Source: Flavobacterium sp. 1
Lineage (GTDB): Bacteria > Bacteroidota > Bacteroidia > Flavobacteriales > Flavobacteriaceae
NCBI RefSeq assembly: GCF_002797935.1
Contig: NZ_PGER01000001.1
Location: 5,022,001-5,086,000, forward strand
Length of the DNA stretch: 64,000 bases
Direction: 5' to 3'
This document shows, in pieces, positions 1 through 8,041 of the stretch (the first letter of the stretch is position 1; every line of letters starts with the position of its first letter). Position numbers and translations under genes: made by a program. The notes below the pieces were generated by a model. That model was given only the letters and a program-made list of their open reading frames with translations. It had not been told where the DNA came from and did no database searches.

Positions 1-402
1 GCGTCAATTTCAGGTGCCCGTTGGAATTCAAAAGGAACTGAGATTATTTATTGTGCCCAGAGCAGGGCATTGGCAATGGCGGAAGTTTTGGTTCATCTTT
101 CATTGGCGACATTGCCAAGCGATTTTGTGATGCTTACAATTGAAATTCCGGATGATATTTCTGTAGAAGTTTTAGATACTAATAAATTATCTATCGATTG
201 GAATGTTTTTCCTTGTACCTTTGAGACACCGCTTTTGGGAGACGATTTCATAAGGAAAAATGAAGCCTGTGTTTTGAAAGTTCCATCAGCGGTAGTAAAA
301 GGAGATTTTAATTTTTTGATTAATCCGTATCACACGGATTTTTATAAAATTAAAATTATAGAACAGGTTGATTTTCCTTTCGATAAACGAATTTTTAAAT
401 AA
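1..402 (+). CDS. RES-domain toxin-like protein, 3' part only
   Basis: The reading frame is open from the first base of the window, so the gene begins upstream; 133 residues are visible. The segment starts with G-A-R-W-N at visible residues 5-9, followed by a Tyr at 17 and a Glu at 28. It ends with a block containing N-P-Y-H-x-D-F. These are the conserved blocks of the RES family. Characterised RES proteins paired with Xre-type antitoxins degrade NAD+ and are held inactive by the antitoxin. The antitoxin gene normally lies just upstream, which is outside this window, so the pairing cannot be checked. The stop codon lies 9 bases before the next gene's ATG, so the two may be co-transcribed. Family assignment is good; activity is inferred. 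Confidence 0.8.
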   Translation, partial: ASISGARWNSKGTEIIYCAQSRALAMAEVLVHLSLATLPSDFVMLTIEIPDDISVEVLDTNKLSIDWNVFPCTFETPLLGDDFIRKNEACVLKVPSAVVKGDFNFLINPYHTDFYKIKIIEQVDFPFDKRIFK

Positions 403-411
403 TTGCATTAC

Positions 412-1101
412 ATGTTATCTTCTAAAATAACCGATATTTTCTTTGATTTAGATCATACGCTTTGGGATTTTGATGTCAATTCTGAACTGGCTTTTGAAAC
501 TATCTTCAAGAAAGACCACCCTACAATTGAAATTACCGATTTTATAGAAAAATATATTCCTATCAATCAGGCCTGTTGGAAATTGTATCAGTACGATAAA
601 ATAACCCATGCTGAATTACGTTATAATCGTCTTAAACATACTTTTGATGCATTAGAGTATTTCGTTTCCGATGATCAAATTGAAAGTATTGCGCATGATT
701 ATATTCAGCTTTTGCCTGAAAACAACCATTTGTTTGACGGAACGATTGAAGTGCTGGAATATCTGGAAAAAAAGTATAAATTGCATATTATTACCAACGG
801 CTTTGCCGATGTGCAGTACAAGAAAATAAACAATTCGAATATTGCGGGATTTTTCAAGACAATTACCAACTCGGAAATGGCAGGTGTTAAGAAACCCAAT
901 CCCATTATTTTTGAGCATGCCCTTAATTTGGCGAAGGCCAAAAAAGAAAACAGTCTGATGATTGGAGATTGTATGGAAGCTGATGTGCAGGGAGCTTTAG
1001 ATGCTGGATTAGATGCCATTTTTTTTAATGACAAAAACATTGAAGTAGAACAAAATATTAAGCAAGTAACACATTTATTAGAACTAAAAAAATATTTATA
1101 A
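412..1101 (+). CDS. yjjG: YjjG-family HAD hydrolase (noncanonical pyrimidine nucleotidase)
   Basis: A HAD-superfamily phosphatase of 229 residues. HAD motif I, D-L-D-H-T-L-W-D, is near the N-terminus and carries both catalytic aspartates. Motif II is the I-I-T-N-G block, motif III the lysine in G-V-K-K-P, and motif IV is G-D-C-M-E-A-D. The D-H-T-L-W-D form of motif I is typical of YjjG/YfnB nucleotidases, which dephosphorylate noncanonical pyrimidine nucleotides such as dUMP and 5-halogenated forms. A TTG at 403 directly after the previous stop would add three residues. The ATG at 412 is preferred because it gives the usual family N-terminus. The exact substrate is an inference from family membership. 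Confidence 0.85.
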   Translation: MLSSKITDIFFDLDHTLWDFDVNSELAFETIFKKDHPTIEITDFIEKYIPINQACWKLYQYDKITHAELRYNRLKHTFDALEYFVSDDQIESIAHDYIQLLPENNHLFDGTIEVLEYLEKKYKLHIITNGFADVQYKKINNSNIAGFFKTITNSEMAGVKKPNPIIFEHALNLAKAKKENSLMIGDCMEADVQGALDAGLDAIFFNDKNIEVEQNIKQVTHLLELKKYL

Positions 1102-1104
1102 ATC

Positions 1105-1866
1105 ATGAAGTCAAAATTTCTATACCTATTATTGCTTGTCTCAAGCTTTGGATTTTCTCAATCAATTAATGATTATACAGGAGTGATTATTCCTTTGAAA
1201 TATGATTTTCTTAAGTCTGAAAACCAATACCGTCTTGCTACTCTAACCAAGGTTAATTTAAAAAAAGCTGGTTTTGAAGCTTTTTATTCGAATGAAACTT
1301 TCCCTGGAGGGTACAATGACAGATGCAGTTTGTTAAATGTGGATGTAATAAGAGATAATGCATTTTTAGTAACGAAACTTTACGTTGTTTTTAAGGATTG
1401 CAGCGGTAAAGAGATTTTCAAATCTCAAGTGGGGAAAAGTAAAGAGAAAGATTATGAGGTAGCGTACTCTGAAGCATTGAATATGGCTTTTGAATCAGTA
1501 TATGCATTGCATTATAAATATGATGGTACACCAGCGGTAAATAGTGCAAATACAGCAGTAGCAACTCCTGCGGTTGCTTCTGTTGCCGTTCCAGTGACAG
1601 TTGCTGCCGTAGCAGTGAATGTACCTAGCAGCAGTACCGAGCCAGATGGTTCAGTATTGTTTGCACAGCCTATCAAAAATGGATTTCAATTAGTGGATAG
1701 TACGCCAAAAGTGGTTCTTAAAGCTTTTAAAACTACAAATCCATCTATTTATTTAGCATCTAAAGGTGATCTACAAGGAACGCTAGTTCTAAAAGATAAT
1801 CAATGGTACTTTGAGTATTACGAAAAAGATACTTTAATGTCGGAGAAAATTAAAGTGAAGTTCTAA
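1105..1866 (+). CDS. Secreted protein of unknown function
   Basis: 253 residues beginning with a clear Sec signal peptide: Lys near the start, a Leu-rich core, and F-G-F-S-Q as the likely cleavage region near residue 20. The mature part has a folded N-terminal region of about 120 residues that resembles flavobacterial hypothetical proteins. It is followed by an Ala/Val/Thr-rich linker at about 145-175 that looks low-complexity, and a C-terminal region of about 75 residues. No catalytic motif was recognised. It starts three bases after the yjjG stop, so the two are probably co-transcribed. It ends just before a strong bidirectional terminator. Function is unknown; envelope location is inferred from the signal peptide. 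Confidence 0.75.
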   Translation: MKSKFLYLLLLVSSFGFSQSINDYTGVIIPLKYDFLKSENQYRLATLTKVNLKKAGFEAFYSNETFPGGYNDRCSLLNVDVIRDNAFLVTKLYVVFKDCSGKEIFKSQVGKSKEKDYEVAYSEALNMAFESVYALHYKYDGTPAVNSANTAVATPAVASVAVPVTVAAVAVNVPSSSTEPDGSVLFAQPIKNGFQLVDSTPKVVLKAFKTTNPSIYLASKGDLQGTLVLKDNQWYFEYYEKDTLMSEKIKVKF

Positions 1867-1906
1867 TCTCTTAGGATTAAAAATTATATAGAAAATTGTT
1901 CACAAT

Positions 1907-1939
1907 AAAACCTCGGGTGCTCTGCTCTGAGGTTTTTTT
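1907..1939. terminator. Bidirectional intrinsic terminator between convergent genes
   Basis: Stem AAAACCTC (1907-1914) pairs with GAGGTTTT (1929-1936), and the T run continues to 1939. A-rich and T-rich flanks on both sides allow use in both directions. It separates the secreted-protein gene (plus strand) from rarA (minus strand). Confidence 0.8.
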
Positions 1940-1981
1940 ATTAACTGTAATTGGACTTTCTAAAATCTGGAATTCAAAATC

Positions 1982-3259
1982 TTAATATCCGTATTTGTTC
2001 TTCCAACGATTTTTCAAGAATTCGCGAGTCGTATTTTCTCTGGAATTCGCGCCTGGAATATAAATAGGGGTATTGCTTAAGGCTTCTGGCAAAAATTCCT
2101 GCTCGGCAAAATTGTTGGCATAATCGTGTGAGTATTTATAATCTTCACCATATCCCAATTCTTTCATTAATTTGGTAGGAGCATTACGCAAATGAATAGG
2201 TACTGGTAAATCGCCAGTTTGTTTAACCAATTGTTGAGCGGTACCAATAGCCAAATAGGAAGCATTACTTTTGGGAGAAGTGGCGAGATAAATAGCGCAT
2301 TGGCTCAGAATAATTCGACTTTCAGGATACCCAATTGTAGAAACGGCTTGAAAAGCATTATTTGCCATTATAAAAGCTGTCGGATTGGCATTACCAATAT
2401 CTTCGCTGGATAAAATCAACATTCTTCGGGCAATAAATTTTACATCTTCACCACCTTCAATCATTCTGGCTAGCCAATAAACGGCTCCGTTGGGATCACT
2501 CCCTCGAATCGATTTTATAAAAGCCGAAACAATATCATAATGCTGTTCGCCAGTTTTATCATATAAAACTGTATTTTGTTGCACTAATTCGAAAACACGA
2601 TCATTTGTGATTAAAATTTCGTCATCAGCAGAAGCGTTTACGACCAGTTCAAAAATATTTAATAGTTTACGCCCATCACCGCCAGAAAGACGCAAAAGTG
2701 CTTCTGTTTCTTGCAGTTCTATTTTTTTGGAAGCCAAATAACTGTCGGCTGTCATTGCTCTTTGCAATAAATGTTCTAAATCTGCCTTGGTGAAAGCATT
2801 CAAAATATAGACCTGACAACGGGACAATAAAGCGGGTATCACTTCAAAGCTCGGATTTTCGGTCGTAGCGCCTATGAGTGTAATCCATCCTTTTTCAACA
2901 GCTGCCAATAATGAGTCTTGCTGCGATTTACTAAAACGATGAATCTCATCAATAAACAAAATAGGATTTTTGGCAGTAAATAATCCGCCACTTTGTTTTG
3001 CTTTTTCAATTACATCCCTAATATCCTTGACTCCTGAATTAATAGCGCTTAATATATAAAATGGACGATTAGACTCTTGAGCAATGATTTGTGCCAAAGT
3101 TGTTTTCCCCGTTCCTGGAGGCCCCCAAAATATTAAGGATGGAATAATCCCTTTCGCAATTTGTTGTGTCAACGATCCATTGGAACCAACCAAGTGGGAC
3201 TGACTGATGTAGTCTTCTAGTTTTTGTGGGCGTATGCGTTCTGCTAAAGGTGCTTCCAT
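1982..3259 (-). CDS. rarA: Replication-associated recombination protein A (RarA/MgsA AAA+ ATPase)
   Basis: 425 residues, the usual length for RarA/MgsA. The Walker A motif G-P-P-G-T-G-K-T-T is near residues 46-54. The Walker B motif is in the [10 protein letters not shown] block near residue 100. Sensor 1 (G-A-T-T-E-N-P) and an arginine-finger region (L-L-S-R-C) follow. The C-terminal half is the conserved MgsA tetramerisation region with the [10 protein letters not shown] block. RarA acts at stalled replication forks and single-strand gaps in the cytoplasm. It stands alone, convergent with the preceding gene. A sequence TAATTTTA just upstream is a possible degenerate -7 element. Confidence 0.95.
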   Translation of the reverse strand: MEAPLAERIRPQKLEDYISQSHLVGSNGSLTQQIAKGIIPSLIFWGPPGTGKTTLAQIIAQESNRPFYILSAINSGVKDIRDVIEKAKQSGGLFTAKNPILFIDEIHRFSKSQQDSLLAAVEKGWITLIGATTENPSFEVIPALLSRCQVYILNAFTKADLEHLLQRAMTADSYLASKKIELQETEALLRLSGGDGRKLLNIFELVVNASADDEILITNDRVFELVQQNTVLYDKTGEQHYDIVSAFIKSIRGSDPNGAVYWLARMIEGGEDVKFIARRMLILSSEDIGNANPTAFIMANNAFQAVSTIGYPESRIILSQCAIYLATSPKSNASYLAIGTAQQLVKQTGDLPVPIHLRNAPTKLMKELGYGEDYKYSHDYANNFAEQEFLPEALSNTPIYIPGANSRENTTREFLKNRWKNKYGY

Positions 3260-3301
3260 TTTGTAAAATTACACATTTTTCAGTTTTTATGAGTATATTT
3301 T

Positions 3302-3390
3302 CAGGAGCTGTTTCCTGCTGTCCACTATATCTTTTGTGCCTCGTAGAAAAACGAGACACAAAAGGATGCCGTTTCCATCAGGGCTAGGGC
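3302..3390. other. Structured intergenic element (flavobacterial repeat or RNA candidate)
   Basis: A long hairpin forms between 3331-3344 and 3351-3364, 14 pairs with one C-A mismatch and a 6-base loop. It is flanked by TTTCCTGCTGTCC on the left and GGATGCCGTTTCCATCAGGG on the right. There is no T run, so it is not a terminator. From memory, blocks of the form ATGGAAACGGCATCC, variable stem, GATATAGNGGACAGCAGGAAA recur between genes in Flavobacteriaceae. That is recollection, not a search result. Strand and function are unknown. Confidence 0.5.
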
Positions 3391-3527
3391 ATTCGTTTTC
3401 AAAACAGAATTATTTTATATGACAAAATAGCATTAAATTGCTTTTGGATACATTTTTGATTTGTTTTCAAGAGCCAATTTTCAAGTTCTAACAAATTAAG
3501 GGTCTAATAATCCTGTACTCTAAAAAA

Positions 3528-4325
3528 ATGGAAGAAAATCATTTTAAATTTACCAATACTGTTTTAGGAGTGCCGCTTTTTTTTGTGCTGTTCCTGTGGT
3601 TTGTTTATTGGCTGGAAATCCGATTTGGATTTGATTTTGATGAGAACGGAATTTTGCCGAGGACTTTTTCAGGATTGCAAGGTGTGATTTTTAGCCCATT
3701 TATTCATTCGAATATAGAACACCTCTATAATAACTCTATACCATTACTAGTGCTTTTGGCTGCTTTGTTCTTTTTTTATCGAAAAGAGGCAATGGGAATA
3801 TTGGTATACGGAATTTTATTTTCAGGTGCTTTGACATGGCTTATAGGAAGAGAAAGTTACCATATTGGAGCCAGTAGTCTAATTTACGTATTGGTTTCTT
3901 TTATTTTTTTTAAAGGCTTACAAACCCAATATTATAGATTGGTAGCCTTATCTCTAACAGTAGTTATTCTTTATGGCGGAATGGTTTGGTATGTTTTTCC
4001 AAAAATTGATGAAACTATTTCTTGGGAAGGACATCTGTCAGGTTTAATAGCGGGTTTTGTATTGACTTTTTTTTACAAAAAAACAGAATTCAGGAAAGTG
4101 ATAAAATACGATTGGGAACGCCCTGATTATGATCCATCCGAAGATAAATTTATGCAGCGGTTTGACGAAAACGGTAATTTTGTCAATCTCCCAAAACCTG
4201 AAATTATTGAAGAAGTTCAAACAGAAATGAATCCTTTTTTTATATCGAATTCAAATGTTGTGTATGATTATGTTGAAACACAAGAGTCTTTAAACGAAAA
4301 AAATGAATCAAAACCGGAGTCTTGA
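3528..4325 (+). CDS. Rhomboid-family intramembrane serine protease
   Basis: 265 residues with about six membrane segments in the first 185 residues, then a polar cytoplasmic tail of about 75 residues. Rhomboid hallmarks are visible: the H-S-N-I-E-H-L-Y-N-N block in TM2, the catalytic Ser in G-A-S-S-L-I-Y (the usual GxSG has Ser instead of the second Gly), and the catalytic His in G-H-L-S-G-L-I-A-G. Rhomboids cut transmembrane substrates within the inner membrane. The substrate is unknown. The gene stands alone, with about 270 bases upstream that contain the structured element at 3302-3390. Confidence 0.9.
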   Translation: MEENHFKFTNTVLGVPLFFVLFLWFVYWLEIRFGFDFDENGILPRTFSGLQGVIFSPFIHSNIEHLYNNSIPLLVLLAALFFFYRKEAMGILVYGILFSGALTWLIGRESYHIGASSLIYVLVSFIFFKGLQTQYYRLVALSLTVVILYGGMVWYVFPKIDETISWEGHLSGLIAGFVLTFFYKKTEFRKVIKYDWERPDYDPSEDKFMQRFDENGNFVNLPKPEIIEEVQTEMNPFFISNSNVVYDYVETQESLNEKNESKPES

Positions 4326-4406
4326 TTCATTCTATTTTGATAATTTATTATAATCTAGGGTTGTTTAACTGCAATCTAAAATCTGCAATCTGATTTCTAA
4401 AATTAT

Positions 4407-5141
4407 TTAGCTTCTTTGTCTAACTGCTTCATATAAAAAAGCGCCACAAGCTACAGAAACATTTAAAGAGCCAATAGTTCCAAACATAGGAAGTTTTGCT
4501 TTCTCATCTACAATTTTGAGTACAGATGGGTTTACTCCACGGTCTTCAGACCCCATAATAATTGCTATTGGTTCGTTTAAAGAAATATCATAAATGTTTT
4601 GATCTGTTTTTTCGGTAGCGGCAACGGTTTTGATACCGCTCGCTTGTAAAAGAAAAATAGCATCTTTAATATGTTCTACTTTACAAATAGGAATATTAAA
4701 TACTGCACCCGCCGAAGTTTTAACCGTGTCTCCATTTACAGGAGCGGAACCTGCTTTTTGAACGATAATACCATTAACGCCTGTGCATTCTGCTGTTCGG
4801 ATAATAGCACCAAAATTACGTGCATCTGAAATTTGGTCCAAAATTAAAAACAAAGGTTTTTTTCCGTTTTCGACAACGGTATCTATCAGAGTTTCTAAGT
4901 CAAAAAACGAAATAGGAGAGATGCTCGCTACAGCACCTTGGTGATTATTGGGAGTCAATCGGTTTAGTTTTTCTACGGGAACATAAGAAAAATTAATATT
5001 GCCACGTTTCATCACCTTCATTAGGTCTTTCATTAGTTCGCTGCTTGCTTCCTTCTGAATATATACTTTATCAACTGTTGCGCCCGCCTGTATAGCTTCA
5101 ATTATTGCTCTAATCCCGAATATTTGGTGTTCTTTTTCCAT
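4407..5141 (-). CDS. rlmB: 23S rRNA (guanosine-2'-O-)-methyltransferase RlmB (SpoU/TrmH family)
   Basis: 244 residues. The N-terminal substrate-binding domain covers about 1-75 and the SPOUT catalytic domain about 90-240. SpoU motif 1 is the D-x-R-N-F-G-A-I-I-R-T block. Motif 2 is I-I-M-G-S-E-D-R-G-V. Motif 3 is the S-L-N-V-S-V-A block, which carries the residues that bind S-adenosylmethionine through the trefoil knot. It methylates the ribose of a conserved guanosine in the peptidyl-transferase region of 23S rRNA (G2251 in E. coli). A TATCTTTG box ends only 4 bases before the ATG on this strand, so the message is probably leaderless. Confidence 0.93.
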   Translation of the reverse strand: MEKEHQIFGIRAIIEAIQAGATVDKVYIQKEASSELMKDLMKVMKRGNINFSYVPVEKLNRLTPNNHQGAVASISPISFFDLETLIDTVVENGKKPLFLILDQISDARNFGAIIRTAECTGVNGIIVQKAGSAPVNGDTVKTSAGAVFNIPICKVEHIKDAIFLLQASGIKTVAATEKTDQNIYDISLNEPIAIIMGSEDRGVNPSVLKIVDEKAKLPMFGTIGSLNVSVACGAFLYEAVRQRS

Positions 5142-5145
5142 GGCG

Positions 5146-5153
5146 CAAAGATA
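5146..5153 (-). promoter_or_regulatory. -7 promoter box of rlmB (leaderless transcript)
   Basis: On the minus strand the sequence is TATCTTTG, an exact TAnnTTTG Bacteroidota -7 element. The start codon begins at 5141, so transcription should begin at or within a base or two of the ATG. No well-spaced TTG -33 element was identified. Confidence 0.5.
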
Positions 5154-5326
5154 GTTTTTTGTTTCAAATTTTAAGTAGACTTGAGTTAAATTCTAGCTAT
5201 GTTTTGGTTATGAGTAATAAATAGACATATTTAAGATTGAACTTGTTTAAAAACTCTTAAAATAACGGTTTACAAAAAAGAATGTATACCACATTTTGTT
5301 TAATTGTTTTTTAGATATTAATAAAA

Positions 5327-5356
5327 AAAACCTATTCAAATGAATGAATAGGTTTT
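5327..5356 (-). terminator. Intrinsic terminator of the first SusC/SusD operon
   Basis: On the minus strand AAACCTATTCA pairs with TGAATAGGTTT across a short loop, followed by a run of eight T. It lies 65-95 bases past the stop of the lipoprotein gene. Confidence 0.8.
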
Positions 5357-5420
5357 CGATACCAATTTAATCTATTTTATTATTGAAAAACAAATAAATT
5401 CTTAAATAAAATATTGATTA

Positions 5421-6308
5421 TTATTTAGTAAGGTTGAAGGTATATGGACCTGATCCATTAAATATTAATTTTAAATTAATATCACCAGTACAATTGCTTA
5501 CATTTCCAGAACCTGTTAAAGTATACACTTGGCCTGGTCCATAATTGAATCCTTCATTTGAAGTCACTGTAACAGCTCCTGTAGCTGGGTTAATAGTTAC
5601 AATTATATATGATGTTGAATAGTTAACTAGGTATGGATTATTAGTATTTAAAATTTTAAATTTTAATGTTCCAAACGCTGCTTCATATACAACAGGAATA
5701 ATGTCTCCTTTAGAATAATCTTGCCAATCATCTTGTACTACTTTGTAATTCCCATTAAAGGTTGCAGCATTTGTTATGGGACATGCCATTATATAGGTTT
5801 GTGATGCTGTAAACTGTAAAGAGTTGGATATATCTGCACCAAATTTTTTAACCCCCTTATCAGTAAACATGTTAATTACAGTACCATTTTTTAGAGTTAT
5901 ATCAGCACTTATTACTAAGTTATCTGTAATTCCAAAATCATTTGAAGTATTTAAAATAGTAAAAGCTTTGTAAAGGTCAGCTTCTGTATAAGTTACATTA
6001 GCTGGAAAGGTTGTTACTCCAGTTGTTAAAACAGCTTTCTCAACAACAGTACCTTTAGTATAATAACCCACAATGTTCATTGACGCAACGTCGCCTCTTG
6101 CAACACTCATAGTTACTCCTATTTTAATGCTTCCTCCGCTTTTTAGAGCAGCATAGTTTAAGGATGCATCTGTGCCAGGTGTTTTTACAACATTAGGAAC
6201 TGCGCCTTCAATAAATTCAGTTACTGAACTACCCCCATCGTCTGTGCATGATGTTATCATCATAAGTGCCAGAATAAGAGTTACGGCTATATATTTGATT
6301 TTTTTCAT
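5421..6308 (-). CDS. SusC/SusD-associated lipoprotein of unknown function
   Basis: 295 residues with a lipoprotein signal peptide. A hydrophobic core ends at I-T-S-C near residue 21, followed by T-D-D, the acidic +2 to +4 pattern that fits surface export in Flavobacteriia. The rest is rich in Gly, Thr, Ser and Asn and looks like two or more beta-sandwich modules. No enzymatic motif was recognised. It follows the susD gene by 16 bases and precedes a strong terminator, so it is the last gene of a susC-susD-lipoprotein operon. Position suggests a surface substrate-binding accessory protein analogous to SusE/SusF, but no sequence evidence here proves homology to those. Confidence 0.75.
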   Translation of the reverse strand: MKKIKYIAVTLILALMMITSCTDDGGSSVTEFIEGAVPNVVKTPGTDASLNYAALKSGGSIKIGVTMSVARGDVASMNIVGYYTKGTVVEKAVLTTGVTTFPANVTYTEADLYKAFTILNTSNDFGITDNLVISADITLKNGTVINMFTDKGVKKFGADISNSLQFTASQTYIMACPITNAATFNGNYKVVQDDWQDYSKGDIIPVVYEAAFGTLKFKILNTNNPYLVNYSTSYIIVTINPATGAVTVTSNEGFNYGPGQVYTLTGSGNVSNCTGDINLKLIFNGSGPYTFNLTK

Positions 6309-6324
6309 TTTTATGTGTTTTAAA

Positions 6325-8031
6325 TTATTTAGCCCAAAAGATTTTATATGTTCCTGGGTTTTTCTGAGCTGGTGCTTTTGAATTAGAGTTTAGCTCGTCT
6401 TGAGGCCAGAAGAAAGATTGTTGGAATGGGTTGTTAAGAACTGTTTGTGCATCATTTATTAGAAAACCATTTCCATTATCTAACTGATATTCTTTAGTTG
6501 TGCTTAGTGGATTTGCCAAAATAGGAAATCCAGTTCTTCTATAATCAGTATATTGATCCATAGGATCACCATAAGTTGCAACCCATTTTTGCGTCATAAT
6601 TATTTCTAATTTCTTATCAGCACTAGCTGCTGTATATTCTGCTATTACTTTATTGGTGAAAGTGGTAACTGATGTAGAACCTATCAATACAGGTATAGTT
6701 TGAGCAGAGCCGTTTTTTGAAACTACTTGATCAACTTTTGCAAAACTTGCATTTAAAGCTTCTTGGAATTTTGCAGTAACATCACCACTTAATTTTCCAA
6801 CTTGCATTAACTCTGCTTGAACATATAAAAATTCAGCGTAAGTAAATATTCTGTGAGGTGCAATACCGGTTGCAAGTTTAGGATCAGCACTCATGATTCC
6901 TCCTTTGTTGTCATCATACCTTCCTCCTGCTGGAAAAATACCTGGGTATGTGTAAGAACTTTCAGCACTTCTATCTCTGTCTGGTCCTGTACTACCAAAT
7001 CGAATACTAAAGAAGCCCGTTGATTTATCCCAATAATCTGCATTAGGGTTTCCTGTAGTTGTATTACCTTGATCAGGTGGGAATTGACCATCTTTTAACT
7101 GATTGAAGAAATAGTAAGGAAGACGAGGATCTGGATTTCCACTATGGATATTTGGATTCATACCTTTTAGGATTTCATAAAACCAAGGGCTTTGATAAGT
7201 GCCAAATTGTGTACTGTTGTAAGATTCAAGAAAGTATGAATTTCTTTCATCAGTTGGAGAAAGATTTTTAGTTTGATTAAATTGAAAGTCATCAGTAAGT
7301 GAAGTGAAAAAATTGTTTTCAGCAATTAAGGCATTAAATCCAGCTTGATCGAAAGCCGAAGTTAGTCTAACTTGATTATATAGTTTTAATTGAAAAGAGT
7401 TAGCAAATTTTATCCATTTGGCTGTGTCTCCTTCATAAAACAAATCATTTTTTCCTGGTTTTTGATTGCCTGCACCTGTAGCTATATTTTTTTTAGCTTG
7501 TTTTATTAATTCGAAAATAGAAGTATAAATTACCTTTTGGTCATCGAATTTTGGGCTAATTATTCCGCTTTTCAATTGTCCCGCTTCTGAATAAGGAACA
7601 TCTCCCCATAAGTCGACTGCGATAGACATTAAATAAGCTTTCTGCATTTGCCCAATACCTAAATAAACTAAGTCTCCAGTTTCAGTTGATTGTTTAATTA
7701 GGGTTTCTATGTCATTCAGGGTTAAATATATTGCATTCCAATCATTTGACATGTTAATGTTGTCAACTCTAATGCCGTATTGATCCTGTTCTTCTCTCGC
7801 AGTTGTTTGATGAGTATAGACAGATAGAAGGCTAGCAGTATAATTGTTATAATTATTTACATTGTTTATACTTACTTCTATGTTTGTTAATAAAAGACTT
7901 AAAGGGGCAACTGTTGGGTTGTCAGTGTCAGTATCAACATCTAAATAGTTGGTACAACTCATAAAAAGAGTTGTAACTAATAACAAAACAAGACTGTTTT
8001 TATTATTTTTTATTTTTTTTAAAAGTTTCAT
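6325..8031 (-). CDS. SusD/RagB-family outer-membrane lipoprotein (pair 1)
   Basis: 568 residues. The signal peptide ends in L-F-M-S-C near residue 26, giving a lipidated cysteine followed by T-N-Y-L-D. The alpha-helical TPR-like SusD fold is suggested by Asn/Asp-rich helices and by the conserved motif around D-L-W-G-D-V-P-Y-S-E-A near residues 137-147. It resembles the SusD-like_2 (RagB) branch. SusD proteins cap the SusC barrel and capture oligosaccharides or peptides at the cell surface. It starts 10 bases after the partner susC stop, which fits co-translation. Substrate cannot be deduced from sequence alone. Confidence 0.92.
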   Translation of the reverse strand: MKLLKKIKNNKNSLVLLLVTTLFMSCTNYLDVDTDTDNPTVAPLSLLLTNIEVSINNVNNYNNYTASLLSVYTHQTTAREEQDQYGIRVDNINMSNDWNAIYLTLNDIETLIKQSTETGDLVYLGIGQMQKAYLMSIAVDLWGDVPYSEAGQLKSGIISPKFDDQKVIYTSIFELIKQAKKNIATGAGNQKPGKNDLFYEGDTAKWIKFANSFQLKLYNQVRLTSAFDQAGFNALIAENNFFTSLTDDFQFNQTKNLSPTDERNSYFLESYNSTQFGTYQSPWFYEILKGMNPNIHSGNPDPRLPYYFFNQLKDGQFPPDQGNTTTGNPNADYWDKSTGFFSIRFGSTGPDRDRSAESSYTYPGIFPAGGRYDDNKGGIMSADPKLATGIAPHRIFTYAEFLYVQAELMQVGKLSGDVTAKFQEALNASFAKVDQVVSKNGSAQTIPVLIGSTSVTTFTNKVIAEYTAASADKKLEIIMTQKWVATYGDPMDQYTDYRRTGFPILANPLSTTKEYQLDNGNGFLINDAQTVLNNPFQQSFFWPQDELNSNSKAPAQKNPGTYKIFWAK

Positions 8032-8041
8032 ATTTTTTTTT

